Shown: positions 13,863 through 22,993, counted from the first letter of the stretch. The stretch is 32,709 nucleotides of DNA from Saprospiraceae bacterium UBA2329 (GCA_002344975.1 DDUV01000080.1:1-32709); one strand, 5' to 3'. Notes: a model not told the origin generated them from the sequence alone. A program made the numbers and translations.

Positions 13863-15299
13863 ATGACCAAAATCACCATTGCCAAAGGAGACGGAATCGG
13901 TCCGGAGATCATGGATGCCACCCTTGATATCCTCATGGCCGCCGGCGCTGATATTGAAACTGAGGAAATTGAGGTGGGCGAAAAGGTTTACCTTTCGGGC
14001 AACACTTCGGGGATTGCCAAAGCATCCTGGGATATTATCAGGAGGAATAAAATTTTTCTGAAAGCCCCGATCACTACGCCGCAGGGAGGAGGATACAAAA
14101 GCCTCAATGTGAGTACGCGCAAGTTTTTAGGTCTGTTTGCCAATATCCGCCCCTGCAAAAGCCTGCATCCTTTTGTGGCCACCAAACACCCCAATATGGA
14201 CGTGGTGATTGTGCGCGAAAATGAAGAAGACCTGTACGCAGGCATTGAGCATCAGCAAACCGATGAGGTAGTGCAATGCCTCAAACTCATCAGTCGCCCC
14301 GGTTGTGAAAAAATCATTCGTTACGCATTCGAGTACGCTCGTCAACAAGGTCGTAAAAAGGTAACCTGCTTTACCAAAGACAACATCATGAAACAGACCG
14401 ACGGCTTGTTTCACAAGGTGTTCAATGAAATTGCGGCGGAGTATCCCGATATTGAAAACGAGCACTGGATCATTGACATCGGAGCGGCCATGCTGGCAGA
14501 TACGCCCGAAGTCTTCGACGTAGTGGTGACGGCCAATTTGTATGGCGATGTGCTCTCCGACGTGGCCGCTCAGCTCACCGGCTCCGTCGGGTTGGGCGGT
14601 TCTGCCAACATTGGTGAAGAGTGTTCGATGTTTGAAGCCATACACGGCTCTGCTCCCAAAATTGCCGGCCAAAACATAGCCAACCCATCGGGACTGTTGC
14701 AGGCTGCCGTGATGATGCTCCATCATATTGGCCAAACCGAAGTAGCAGAAACCATCCAAAACGCCTGGCTCAAGACGATTGAAGACGGCGTTCACACCGC
14801 CGATGTTTTCAAAGAAGGCGTCAGCAAAGTGAAAGTAGGCACCAGAGGTTTTGCGCAGGCGGTCATTTCCAACCTGGGCCAAAAGCCGGCTGCTCTGAAA
14901 GCCGCCTCTTTTGAGAAAAACGCCAGAGTCAACCTGCCCAAATACCAGCGCAGATCGCCGGCCCGCAAAGAGCTTGTAGGCGTGGACATGTTTGTGCACT
15001 GGAATGGATTCGACCCGGACGAACTGGCCTCCATCCTCCAAAAAATCGAAAAGCCCAACGTGAAGCTCAATATGATCACCAACCGAGGTATCAAAGTTTT
15101 TCCCGAAGGCTTCAAAGAGACCTTTTGCACCGATCACTGGCGCTGCCGGTTCAAGCCCTCCGAAGAAGGTCTCATTTCCAAAAACGATATCATCGAACTT
15201 TTGTCGAAGGCCGACTCCAATGGGATAGATGTTATCAAAACGGAAAACCTGTACGCTTTTGACGGAACCCCGGCTTTTTCACTGGGGCAAGGCCAATAA
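13863..15299 (+). CDS. icd: Isocitrate dehydrogenase, long form with C-terminal extension
   Basis: This 478-residue decarboxylating dehydrogenase converts isocitrate to 2-oxoglutarate in the TCA cycle. The N-terminus KGDGIGPEI, the substrate segment SLNVSTRKFLGLFANIRP, the RENEEDLYAG motif, the metal-binding NLYGDVLSDVAA and the cofactor-loop region EAIHGSAPKIAGQNIANPSG are all present. About 140 extra C-terminal residues follow the catalytic core, as in the Thermus/alphaproteobacterial long-type enzymes (TIGR02924-like). I expect NADP use, but cannot prove it. It is first in a three-gene unit with two small genes about 30 bases apart, and lies opposite a LysR regulator whose boxes sit just upstream. 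Confidence 0.93.
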   Translation: MTKITIAKGDGIGPEIMDATLDILMAAGADIETEEIEVGEKVYLSGNTSGIAKASWDIIRRNKIFLKAPITTPQGGGYKSLNVSTRKFLGLFANIRPCKSLHPFVATKHPNMDVVIVRENEEDLYAGIEHQQTDEVVQCLKLISRPGCEKIIRYAFEYARQQGRKKVTCFTKDNIMKQTDGLFHKVFNEIAAEYPDIENEHWIIDIGAAMLADTPEVFDVVVTANLYGDVLSDVAAQLTGSVGLGGSANIGEECSMFEAIHGSAPKIAGQNIANPSGLLQAAVMMLHHIGQTEVAETIQNAWLKTIEDGVHTADVFKEGVSKVKVGTRGFAQAVISNLGQKPAALKAASFEKNARVNLPKYQRRSPARKELVGVDMFVHWNGFDPDELASILQKIEKPNVKLNMITNRGIKVFPEGFKETFCTDHWRCRFKPSEEGLISKNDIIELLSKADSNGIDVIKTENLYAFDGTPAFSLGQGQ

Positions 15300-15328
15300 T
15301 TCAAATCACCGCATCAAATTTCCTAATC

Positions 15329-15559
15329 ATGAAAGCCAAAGCCATACTCTGCTCAATAGCGTGCATAGCCTGCCTCGCGCTTGCTTTTTCTTCTGGCTCT
15401 CTCATTGAAAGCCGCCTGTTCATCAGCCTGTCTGTCATATCCGGCCTGCTTTTTTTCAGGTTCGCCTCCATGCCGGCGCCTGTTGCCCGCAAGCGGGAAG
15501 AGAAGCGGCAGTCTGCTCCTGCGTACAAGGTGCAAGAGGCTCATATAGAACATATTTGA
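15329..15559 (+). CDS. Small two-helix membrane protein
   Basis: This 76-residue protein of unknown function has two hydrophobic helices (residues about 4-25 and 30-47), followed by a basic tail (ARKREEKRQ). The layout suggests a small inner-membrane protein with its tail in the cytoplasm. It starts 29 bases after the dehydrogenase stop and ends 31 bases before the next gene, so it is probably in the same operon. I recognise no family. The coding call rests on operon position and a plausible membrane pattern. Confidence 0.6.
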   Translation: MKAKAILCSIACIACLALAFSSGSLIESRLFISLSVISGLLFFRFASMPAPVARKREEKRQSAPAYKVQEAHIEHI

Positions 15560-15590
15560 GTTATTTTTCAACGATAAAACCATCCACACA

Positions 15591-16088
15591 ATGACCAACA
15601 ATAACCTATTCCTGATTTGCCCGTTTTCATCTGTCGAACCATTCATCAGAAGCAAATACGGCAACGAAAATTACTTTCTGACCGCGCCGGCCGGCTACTT
15701 CAAATTTGAGGAAGAGCCATACTTGCAGGAAGTCAGGAATTTCATTGCCAGGAACAACCCCGATAATATTTACATCGTGCATGATACATCGTGCCGTTTT
15801 CTTCGAGCGGTTGTGAGCGAACAGGAGGAACAGCCGGAAGTAACTGTCTGCAAGCCTATTCTGGAAGTTTTTCAGCGCAATCGCCACGCCATCATGGAGG
15901 CGCCCGATACCGAAGCGAAAGTGGAAAAGCTGGCCGAATACAGCATGGTACAACAGACGACGCATTGGGTACAATCCCAGGTACTGGGCCGTGAAATCAA
16001 GAAGCACGGCATCCAGATCAAAGGCCTGATTACCAACAGGCAAGAGCAGGCTTGCAAGGAGGTTGAGATCAACCTGATGATGGATTAA
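15591..16088 (+). CDS. Protein of unknown function, possible remote carbonic-anhydrase-like fold
   Basis: This 165-residue cytoplasmic protein has no signal or membrane segment. The segment NIYIVHDTSCRFLRAVV resembles the strand and zinc loop of beta-carbonic anhydrases (family form: GHSDCGA, with His-x2-Cys; here His-x3-Cys). The later HWVQSQVLGREIKKHGIQIKG region resembles the helix-strand pair before the final strand of that family. The first zinc Cys and the Asp-Arg pair are not found, so activity as a carbonic anhydrase is doubtful. It closes the isocitrate dehydrogenase operon. A CO2- or bicarbonate-linked role would be attractive next to a CO2-releasing enzyme, but is inference. Confidence 0.72.
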   Translation: MTNNNLFLICPFSSVEPFIRSKYGNENYFLTAPAGYFKFEEEPYLQEVRNFIARNNPDNIYIVHDTSCRFLRAVVSEQEEQPEVTVCKPILEVFQRNRHAIMEAPDTEAKVEKLAEYSMVQQTTHWVQSQVLGREIKKHGIQIKGLITNRQEQACKEVEINLMMD

Positions 16089-16107
16089 GTGCTCGGCCCC
16101 GGCATAT

Positions 16108-16152
16108 CCGGCAGGGTAATGGTCTCATCAACAGACGCCATTGCTCTGCCGG
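16108..16152. terminator. Long hairpin closing the isocitrate dehydrogenase operon
   Basis: The arms 16108-16122 and 16138-16152 pair over 15 positions with two G-T pairs and a 15-base loop, 19 bases after the last stop. No T-run follows, so it may be a Rho-assisted or processing structure rather than a classical terminator. The remaining 220 bases up to dnaK show no gene and no clear heat-shock box that I can defend. Confidence 0.6.
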
Positions 16153-16369
16153 TCATCGTACAACTTGACACCCCATACATCCCTCCTGCGAAATCGGCTG
16201 CCTTTTTGTCACACTGCCGCGCCCACATTCCCCGGTATTAAAATCGTCCAACAATAATTACCTGATTTGGCAGGCCATTTCCCACGGCTTCTGCATTTTT
16301 TTGTTTTGGCACACAGCTTGTAAGGAGAGGATGACATTTTGAATCATCCAAATCAACAAACTGTATATC

Positions 16370-18295
16370 ATGGGTAAAATTATCGGGATTGACTTAGGTA
16401 CCACCAACTCTTGCGTAGCTGTAATGGAAGGTAACGAGCCGGTGGTTATTCCGAACGATGAAGGCCGCAGAACTACACCCTCGGTGGTGGCTTTCATGGA
16501 CAACGGAGAACGCAGAGTAGGCGATCCGGCCAAACGCCAGGCCATTACCAACCCCCAACGCACCGTTTTTTCCATCAAACGCTTCATGGGTACCCGTTAC
16601 TCTGAGCGCGTGGGCGAGGTTTCGCACGTTCCTTATAAAGTAGCCAAAGGTGATAACGACACGGTGCGCGTGGACATTGACGGACGCCACTATACGCCGC
16701 AGGAAGTATCGGCTATGGTACTCCAGAAAATGAAAAAAGTGGCTGAAGACTACCTCGGACAGCCTGTAACGGAGGCCGTAGTCACAGTGCCTGCATACTT
16801 CAACGACTCGCAACGCCAGGCCACCAAAGAAGCCGGCGAAATTGCGGGCCTTACCATCAAGCGCATCATCAACGAGCCGACGGCTGCCGCCCTGGCTTAC
16901 GGCATGGACAAGCGCCACAAAGACATGACCATTGCCGTGTATGACCTCGGTGGAGGTACCTTTGACATTTCCATCCTCGAATTGGGCGACGGCGTGTTTG
17001 AGGTGAAATCCACCAACGGCGACACGCACCTCGGCGGCGACGACTTCGACCACATCATCATTGACTGGTTGGCCGATGAGTTCAAAAGCCAGGAGAATAT
17101 GGACCTGCGTAAAGACCCCATCGCACTGCAACGCCTCAAAGATGCTGCCGAAAAAGCCAAAATTGAGCTGTCTGCCTCTTCCGAGACTGAGATCAACCTG
17201 CCTTACATCACCGCAGTGGACGGCGTGCCCAAGCACTTGGTCATCAAGCTGTCTCGCGCCAAGTTTGAGCAATTGGTGGACCACTTGGTGGAGCGCACCC
17301 TCAAGCCCTGCGAAGCAGCGCTCCGCGATGCCGGTATTTCCAAAGAGCAGGTGGACGAGATCATTCTCGTGGGCGGCTCTACCCGCATCCCGCGCATTCA
17401 GCAGGCAGTGGAAAATTTCTTCGGCAAAAAGCCCAACAAAGGCGTGAATCCCGATGAAGTAGTAGCCGTGGGCGCGGCCATTCAGGGCGGCGTACTCACC
17501 GGCGAAGTGAAAGACGTGTTGTTGCTCGACGTGACGCCGCTTTCCCTCGGTATCGAAACGCTGGGCGGCGTGTATGACGTGGTGATTGAATCCAACACAA
17601 CCATTCCGGCCAAAAAGTCGAAGGTGTATTCTACTGCTGCCGACAACCAGCCCTCGGTAGAAATCCACATCCTGCAAGGCGAGCGCCAGATGGCCCGCGA
17701 CAACCGCACCGTAGGCCGGTTCATCCTCGACGGTATTCCGCCGGCGCCGCGTGGCTTGCCGCAAGTAGAAGTCTCTTTCGATATTGACGCCAACGGCATT
17801 CTCAGCGTGACCGCCAAAGACAAAGGTACCGGCAAAGAGCAGAACATCCGCATTGAAGCCTCCACCGGCTTGTCGAAAGACGAGGTAGAACGCATGAAGG
17901 CCGAAGCTGCCGCCAATGCCGACACCGACCGTCAGGCCCGCGAACGCGCAGAAAAAATCAATATGGCCGACACGCTGGTGTTCCAAACCGAAAAGCAACT
18001 CCGCGAGTACGGCGACAAGATTCCGGCCAACAAAAAAGAAGCCATCGAATCGGCTGCCGCAGAGTTGAAAGAGGCGCACAAGATGCAAGACCTCGACCGC
18101 ATTGACAGCGCTTCCAAAACATTGGAATCGGCCTGGCAGGCGGCCAGTCAGGAAATGTACCAAGCCACGCAGGAACAGCAGCAGCAACAGCAGGACTACG
18201 CATCGGATAACGGCGCGTATCAGCAAGGTGGCAGCAATGGCGCGGCAGAAGATGTGACCGACGTGGAGTTCGAGGAAGTGAAGGACAACAAGTAA
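16370..18295 (+). CDS. dnaK: Chaperone DnaK (Hsp70)
   Basis: This 641-residue protein has all Hsp70 signatures: GIDLGTTNSCVAV at the N-terminus, the AVYDLGGGTFDISILE phosphate loop, the ILVGGSTRIPRIQ motif, and a substrate-binding domain with ILQGERQMARDN. The C-terminal lid ends in a Gln-rich linker and the acidic tail VTDVEFEEVKDNK. It is an ATP-driven folding chaperone working with DnaJ and GrpE, neither of which is in the window. It starts at the ATG at 16370. It may be co-transcribed with folB, since only 29 bases separate them and no hairpin is visible there. Confidence 0.98.
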   Translation: MGKIIGIDLGTTNSCVAVMEGNEPVVIPNDEGRRTTPSVVAFMDNGERRVGDPAKRQAITNPQRTVFSIKRFMGTRYSERVGEVSHVPYKVAKGDNDTVRVDIDGRHYTPQEVSAMVLQKMKKVAEDYLGQPVTEAVVTVPAYFNDSQRQATKEAGEIAGLTIKRIINEPTAAALAYGMDKRHKDMTIAVYDLGGGTFDISILELGDGVFEVKSTNGDTHLGGDDFDHIIIDWLADEFKSQENMDLRKDPIALQRLKDAAEKAKIELSASSETEINLPYITAVDGVPKHLVIKLSRAKFEQLVDHLVERTLKPCEAALRDAGISKEQVDEIILVGGSTRIPRIQQAVENFFGKKPNKGVNPDEVVAVGAAIQGGVLTGEVKDVLLLDVTPLSLGIETLGGVYDVVIESNTTIPAKKSKVYSTAADNQPSVEIHILQGERQMARDNRTVGRFILDGIPPAPRGLPQVEVSFDIDANGILSVTAKDKGTGKEQNIRIEASTGLSKDEVERMKAEAAANADTDRQARERAEKINMADTLVFQTEKQLREYGDKIPANKKEAIESAAAELKEAHKMQDLDRIDSASKTLESAWQAASQEMYQATQEQQQQQQDYASDNGAYQQGGSNGAAEDVTDVEFEEVKDNK

Positions 18296-18324
18296 CTCTG
18301 TCATCCTGCTGCACTTGATTTGAT

Positions 18325-18768
18325 ATGGCCATCATCGCACTCGAAGGCATTCGCCTGCACGGCAGGCACGGGTACTATCCGGAAGAGGAAATTCTGGGTA
18401 CGGAGTTCATCATAGATGTTTATGTTGAAACCAACATCAAAGAAGCTGCCGATTCCGACGAGTTGATGCATACGGTCAACTACGAAACGATTTACCTGAT
18501 CTGCCAGCGAGAGATGAAAAATACGAGCAGCCTGATTGAAAAAACCGCCCAAAATATTGCCGATGAAATCAATGATTTCTTTCCGCAAGTGGGGGGCGTC
18601 AAGGTCAGGCTCAGAAAAATGCACCCGCCACTCGGAGGGTCGGTACACTCGGCTTTTGTAGAAATCGAGACCGGCTCCTTCGGGTGGCCCAAGCTAAGAA
18701 CACTCAAAAAGCTCCGGGAAATGTTGAAAAACTGGAGTGATTTGGTCAAAAAATTCGATCAACTATGA
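18325..18768 (+). CDS. folB: Dihydroneopterin aldolase (folate synthesis)
   Basis: This 147-residue protein matches FolB: ALEGIRLHGRHGYYPEEE at the N-terminus, the VNYETIY segment, the IEKTAQNIADEI helix, and RKMHPPLGGSVHSAFVEIE with the conserved Lys at the active site. It cleaves 7,8-dihydroneopterin to 6-hydroxymethyl-dihydropterin and glycolaldehyde. It is about 25 residues longer than usual, with a basic C-terminal helix (LRTLKKLREMLKNW). Its stop overlaps the ATG of the M1 peptidase gene by 4 bases. Confidence 0.93.
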   Translation: MAIIALEGIRLHGRHGYYPEEEILGTEFIIDVYVETNIKEAADSDELMHTVNYETIYLICQREMKNTSSLIEKTAQNIADEINDFFPQVGGVKVRLRKMHPPLGGSVHSAFVEIETGSFGWPKLRTLKKLREMLKNWSDLVKKFDQL

Positions 18769-21700
18769 TCGCATACCATAAGACTGCATTTTTGGGCAGC
18801 GCCCGAACCTGGTTCGCGGCGCTGCTTGCTTTTTGTGCCGGCAGCACCCTTGCACAACCCGCTTATTTCCAGCAAGAAACGCACTATCGCATAGCGGCCC
18901 GATTGGACGACCGGCAGCACAGCCTGCAATGCAACATGACGCTGCAATACGTCAATCACTCGCCCGATACGCTCCGCGAAATCTGGTGGCACCTCTGGCC
19001 CAACGCATACAGCATGCGCAGCACGGCGTTTGCCAAACAAGCCCTGCGATTGCGCAAAGCCGATCTGCATTTTGCCCCCGATTCCTCTCTGGGCGGCATC
19101 TCCGGTCTGGATTTTCGCGCCGACGGACGCCCCGCACTTTTAAACCCCGATGCAAAAAATCCCGACTTGGCCCGCCTCGAACTGCCCGCTCCCCTGCCGC
19201 CCGGCGGTTCTGTGAGCATCGAAACGCCGTTTTTTCTCAAAATTCCGGCCTCCTTTTCCCGGCTGGGACATGTAGGGCAATCTTACCAACTCACCCAATG
19301 GTACCCCAAGCCCGCCGTGTATGATCGCGACGGTTGGCACGCCATGCCCTATCTGGATATGGGCGAGTTTTATTCAGAATTCGGCTCTTTTGAGGTGGAA
19401 ATTACCGTGCCCGAAAATTATGTGGTAGCTGCCACCGGCGTACTGGCTACCGAAACCGAGCAGGCATTTTTGAAAGAAAAAACCAAAGAGACGGAGACAT
19501 TGCTCGCCGACTGGCCCGAACGCCGGCAGGAAGCGCCATTCCCCGCCTCCTCCGAGCGCGCCAAAACCATCCGCTTTACTGCCGACAGTGTACATGATTT
19601 TGCCTGGTTTGCTGACAAGCGTTTCATGGTGCAGCACCGAAATCTGGCGCTTCCATCTGGAAAAACGGCGGATGCCTGGGCATTTTTTACGCCTTTTGAA
19701 GCGCATCTGTGGAAACGCGGCGCCGAATATGTGGCCGAAGCGGTTCAGTTTTATTCCACCGCACTCGGCGAGTATCCCTGGCCACAGGCTACTGCCGTGG
19801 AAGGTGCGCTCAGTGCGGGCGGCGGCATGGAGTATCCCATGATTACGATCATCGGAGCAGCGGGAAATGCGCTTTCACTGGATGAAGTGATCGCGCATGA
19901 GGTGGGGCACAACTGGCTCTACGGCATCTTAGCCAGTAATGAACGCGACGATGCCTGGCTCGACGAGGGCCTCAACTCTTACTACGAGCATCGCTACATG
20001 AAGCAGCGCTATGGCGAGGGTTCTTCCGATGTGGGCATTTGGCCGGCATTAAAAAAAGCATCAGGGATGCGCACAAACGAGGCGGCCTACCTCCTGCAAG
20101 CCCGCCGACGCATGGATCAGGCCCCAGCCACCACTTCCAACGAATTTGGCGGCCTCAACTACTTCATCGGCGCGTACAACAAACCCGCCTGGGCATTGCA
20201 ACTCCTCGAAAGGTACATCGGGCAGGAGAAAATGGATGCCGCCATGCAGCAATATTATCAAATCTGGCAGTTCCGGCATCCGCAACCCAAGGACTTCCGC
20301 AATGTATTGGAACAAACAAGCGGGCTGGATTTGCACTGGCTCTTCGATGGGCTGATCGGCTCCAACCGGCCATTGGATTACCGCATTTCTAAAGGGCGCA
20401 AAACAGGCGGCGAATGGCGTCTGAGCATCCAAAATAAAGGCCGCATCGCCGCGCCGCTGCACATTGCCGCTATGTTGGGAGACTCCATCGTAGCCGGGCA
20501 ATGGGTGGAGGGTTTTGAAGGCGTAAAAGAACTGACTTTTCCTGCCGGAGATTACGACCGGTTCAGCATAGACCCGCTTCGGCTTTCGCCGGACATGAAC
20601 CGCCGCAACAACCACCTGCGCAGCAGCGGCATTTTCAGGCGCGTCGAGCCGCTTCGCCTGCGCCTGCTGCCTTGGTTGGAAGACGACCGCCACACGGTGT
20701 TGCACATTGCCCCGGCATTAGCCGCCAATGAGTACGACGGCAATATGTTCGGCCTCGCCTTGTACAACAGCACTTTGCCGCAGCGCCCCTTTGAATTTGC
20801 CGCGGCGCCCATGTACGCTACCCGAACAGGCACATTGGCAGGTACAGGTTCTGTACAATACCATCTGTACCCTGCGGGAAAGCTATTGCATGGCATTCAC
20901 TTCGGCGTGGGCGGCCGGATGTTTCATTTTGAATACAACGAGCGCCACGATTACCATCTGCAATACGCCCGCCTGACGCCTTTTGTCAAGTTGGAACTCC
21001 ATCGGCCCGCAGCCTCCTCGCTGTCGCAAACACTGCAATGGCGCGGCATCCGGCAGTGGGCACAGTCGGCGGAATTTGCTCCCGACGGCACATTCAGCGG
21101 GCTTCAGCGCCAGGCAGCCTGGATACAGGAATGGAGCTATGCGGGCGAGCAGCGGCGGGTTGTCAACCCCCAAAGCTGGCGCGTGGCCATAGAGCGTCAA
21201 AAGGATGAAGACCAGTTCATTCCGTTGAACTATTGGAAGGCATCGGCAGAGTGGAAAGGCGCCTTTACTTACGAAAAAGGGCGGCATTTGCATTTACGGG
21301 TTTTTGCCGGCGGATTTTTGAGCAACAGCAGGCGCACACGCGGGGCCATCTTTCCGGAGGCGTTCAACCTCACGGCACAGGGCTTTAACGACTACCGTTT
21401 TGACGACTACTACTTCGGGCGCACTGAACGCGAGGGCATTTGGTCTCAACAAATCAGCCTCCGGGAGGGCGGCATGAAAGCGCTCACCGGTGCAGGATTT
21501 GCTGCGGGCAGAAGTAACAATTTTATCATAGCAATGAATCTGGCCGCCGATTTGCCCCGGCAGTTTTTGTTGCCGCTGAAGCCCTATTTCGATATCGGGT
21601 ATTTCGACAATGCCATGCCTACGGGCCAGAATGACCGTTTGGTTGACCAGATTTTGTGGAGCGGCGGGTTGGCGCTGGAGCTTGGAGAGGGTGTTTTCGG

Positions 21701-21839
21701 CATCTATTTGCCTCTGATCAATTCCAAGAATCTGAGCGCCCGTTTGGCCGAACGCGGCAATTTCCTGCAACGCATTGCTTTTACTTTTGACCTCAACCGG
21801 CTGAATCCCTGGCAGTTGCCGGATTTATTCGTTTATTGA
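18765..21839 (+). CDS. M1-family metallopeptidase with probable C-terminal beta-barrel
   Basis: This 1024-residue zinc aminopeptidase-like protein has a signal peptide ending near residue 31 (GSTLAQ). The M1 core spans residues about 30-560. It has the substrate-binding GGGMEYPM (352-359, the counterpart of GAMEN) and the zinc site HEVGH (378-382), with the third ligand Glu401 after 18 residues. Residues about 640-1024 are unlike M1 domains: alternating polar and aromatic or hydrophobic residues, many Tyr and Trp, turns rich in Asp, Gly and Asn, and a final Tyr. This is what an outer-membrane beta-barrel looks like. The protein would then be a surface or periplasmic peptidase anchored by its own barrel. 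It overlaps folB by 4 bases and converges on the next gene with a gap of only 5 bases. Confidence 0.9.
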   Translation: MIAYHKTAFLGSARTWFAALLAFCAGSTLAQPAYFQQETHYRIAARLDDRQHSLQCNMTLQYVNHSPDTLREIWWHLWPNAYSMRSTAFAKQALRLRKADLHFAPDSSLGGISGLDFRADGRPALLNPDAKNPDLARLELPAPLPPGGSVSIETPFFLKIPASFSRLGHVGQSYQLTQWYPKPAVYDRDGWHAMPYLDMGEFYSEFGSFEVEITVPENYVVAATGVLATETEQAFLKEKTKETETLLADWPERRQEAPFPASSERAKTIRFTADSVHDFAWFADKRFMVQHRNLALPSGKTADAWAFFTPFEAHLWKRGAEYVAEAVQFYSTALGEYPWPQATAVEGALSAGGGMEYPMITIIGAAGNALSLDEVIAHEVGHNWLYGILASNERDDAWLDEGLNSYYEHRYMKQRYGEGSSDVGIWPALKKASGMRTNEAAYLLQARRRMDQAPATTSNEFGGLNYFIGAYNKPAWALQLLERYIGQEKMDAAMQQYYQIWQFRHPQPKDFRNVLEQTSGLDLHWLFDGLIGSNRPLDYRISKGRKTGGEWRLSIQNKGRIAAPLHIAAMLGDSIVAGQWVEGFEGVKELTFPAGDYDRFSIDPLRLSPDMNRRNNHLRSSGIFRRVEPLRLRLLPWLEDDRHTVLHIAPALAANEYDGNMFGLALYNSTLPQRPFEFAAAPMYATRTGTLAGTGSVQYHLYPAGKLLHGIHFGVGGRMFHFEYNERHDYHLQYARLTPFVKLELHRPAASSLSQTLQWRGIRQWAQSAEFAPDGTFSGLQRQAAWIQEWSYAGEQRRVVNPQSWRVAIERQKDEDQFIPLNYWKASAEWKGAFTYEKGRHLHLRVFAGGFLSNSRRTRGAIFPEAFNLTAQGFNDYRFDDYYFGRTEREGIWSQQISLREGGMKALTGAGFAAGRSNNFIIAMNLAADLPRQFLLPLKPYFDIGYFDNAMPTGQNDRLVDQILWSGGLALELGEGVFGIYLPLINSKNLSARLAERGNFLQRIAFTFDLNRLNPWQLPDLFVY

Positions 21840-21844
21840 TACCC

Positions 21845-22636
21845 CTAAAAAACCTCCCCTGTAACGGCAACCAATTTGATTTGCAAAAGCGCGCCGTATT
21901 GATTGCGATAAGATTCTGTGAGGCTGCGCAAGTCGTCCAGATTGCCCGTGTAACGAAATGCGAACGGACGCAGTGTCAGGTCGGCGGGGCTGTTGGCGGC
22001 GGTGATGCTGCCGGAGCCTGGCGCCACGGAAAAATAGCCATAATTGCCTGCCTGAAGATTGGCGGCGGTGCTGCGGGCAAACAGTTCATTGACGAATTGG
22101 CCGGCAATACCTGCCGCCGATGGAGAGCTATGGCCCGCATATCCCCAGATGGTGTAGTCCGGGATGCGGCGGAGTTGTTTAAAAGGAAGAACCAATCCTT
22201 TTTCATTGCCCAAATCCAAGGTGTATGCCTCGTTGGTGATGCGCAGTGTACCCTCATTGGAAATGGTGTTTTGAAGATTGACCTCAAACAGGAAGTGAGT
22301 GCCCGACAGGCCATCCAAGAGAATAGTGTCGCGGGCCGGAGCAGCGCCGGGAATACAATTGTCCGGCAGTTCTATACCTGCAATATCTATACGAATAAGG
22401 CCGGGAGCAGGCAGGATTGCGTGCGAGATCATTGCGTTGAGGCAGGGTTGTAATTTGACGGTTTGGATCAATACCTGAAGGCTGCGGGGAGCAGGGCCGA
22501 GTTTTTCGCGCAACTCTATCTGAAACTCTTTTTCCACTTCGGGTACGATGATCGGATCGCCGGTATTATCGAAACTACACGCTGTAACGAGTACCGCCAT
22601 CAAACCATATAAAAAGAAATTGTAACAATGCTTCAT
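21845..22636 (-). CDS. Lipoprotein of unknown function
   Basis: This 263-residue protein has a signal peptide and a lipobox LVTAC (Cys20), so it should be lipid-anchored. The rest is beta-rich, with Cys64 and Cys93 possibly forming a disulfide; no family is recognised. A SFDNTGDPIIVPEVEKEF stretch follows the anchor. The gene converges on the M1 peptidase gene with 5 bases between the stops, leaving no room for a terminator. It is divergent from the M43 protease gene across a 357-base gap holding a long palindrome. Confidence 0.75.
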   Translation of the reverse strand: MKHCYNFFLYGLMAVLVTACSFDNTGDPIIVPEVEKEFQIELREKLGPAPRSLQVLIQTVKLQPCLNAMISHAILPAPGLIRIDIAGIELPDNCIPGAAPARDTILLDGLSGTHFLFEVNLQNTISNEGTLRITNEAYTLDLGNEKGLVLPFKQLRRIPDYTIWGYAGHSSPSAAGIAGQFVNELFARSTAANLQAGNYGYFSVAPGSGSITAANSPADLTLRPFAFRYTGNLDDLRSLTESYRNQYGALLQIKLVAVTGEVF

Positions 22637-22682
22637 GCGCTGCGATTGAATGTCAACAAGTAGTGGGGCAAAAATAAATGTT

Positions 22683-22758
22683 CATTTTCTTTAGGCCAAA
22701 GGATTAGATAAGACACTTAAAATGAAACGTTTACTTATCTAATCCTTTGGCGAAAATG
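22683..22758. repeat. Long intergenic palindrome between divergent genes
   Basis: An 18-bp perfect stem (22695-22712 with 22734-22751) is extended by an outer 7-bp stem (22683-22689 with 22752-22758), separated by a five-base bulge on one side. The 21-base loop contains the small palindrome AAACGTTT. It lies 47 bases upstream of the lipoprotein gene, and the rest of the 22637-22993 gap holds only A/T-rich promoter sequence. Its position between divergent starts argues against a terminator. Confidence 0.75.
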
Positions 22759-22942
22759 ACCACTTTATTTTTTATCGCCCCTAATAAGTCTTCCGTTAAA
22801 CGAGCATAACTCCGAAATGCTGCTTTTGTCCGTACACAAATTGTACCCTTGAGAGTTTATTGTTATACCCGCCAAATATATATTGTGATATTCGTATTTT
22901 TATGAAAAAAAAATGATGACATGTGTAATTGTGATAATTTTT

Positions 22943-22950
22943 TACATTTG
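22943..22950 (+). promoter_or_regulatory. -7 box for the M43 protease gene
   Basis: TACATTTG is an exact match to TAnnTTTG, 44 bases before the ATG at 22994. No TTG lies at the usual distance upstream. Its position inside the upstream extension of the reading frame supports the later start codon. Confidence 0.5.
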
Positions 22951-22993
22951 CACGCTTTTGATTTTTTATTCCATAATCACAAAACAACACATT

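Noticed and set aside
18178..18197. CAG-rich Gln run near the end of dnaK as a possible unstable repeat
   Set aside because: It is short and interrupted; Gln-rich linkers are common at this place in DnaK proteins.
16394..18304. 636-codon minus-strand open frame opposite dnaK
   Set aside because: dnaK is certain; the antisense frame is kept open by codon bias and has no protein-like features.
22913..22993. Upstream start for the M43 protease
   Set aside because: It would place the start codon ahead of the TACATTTG promoter box and in front of a complete signal peptide.
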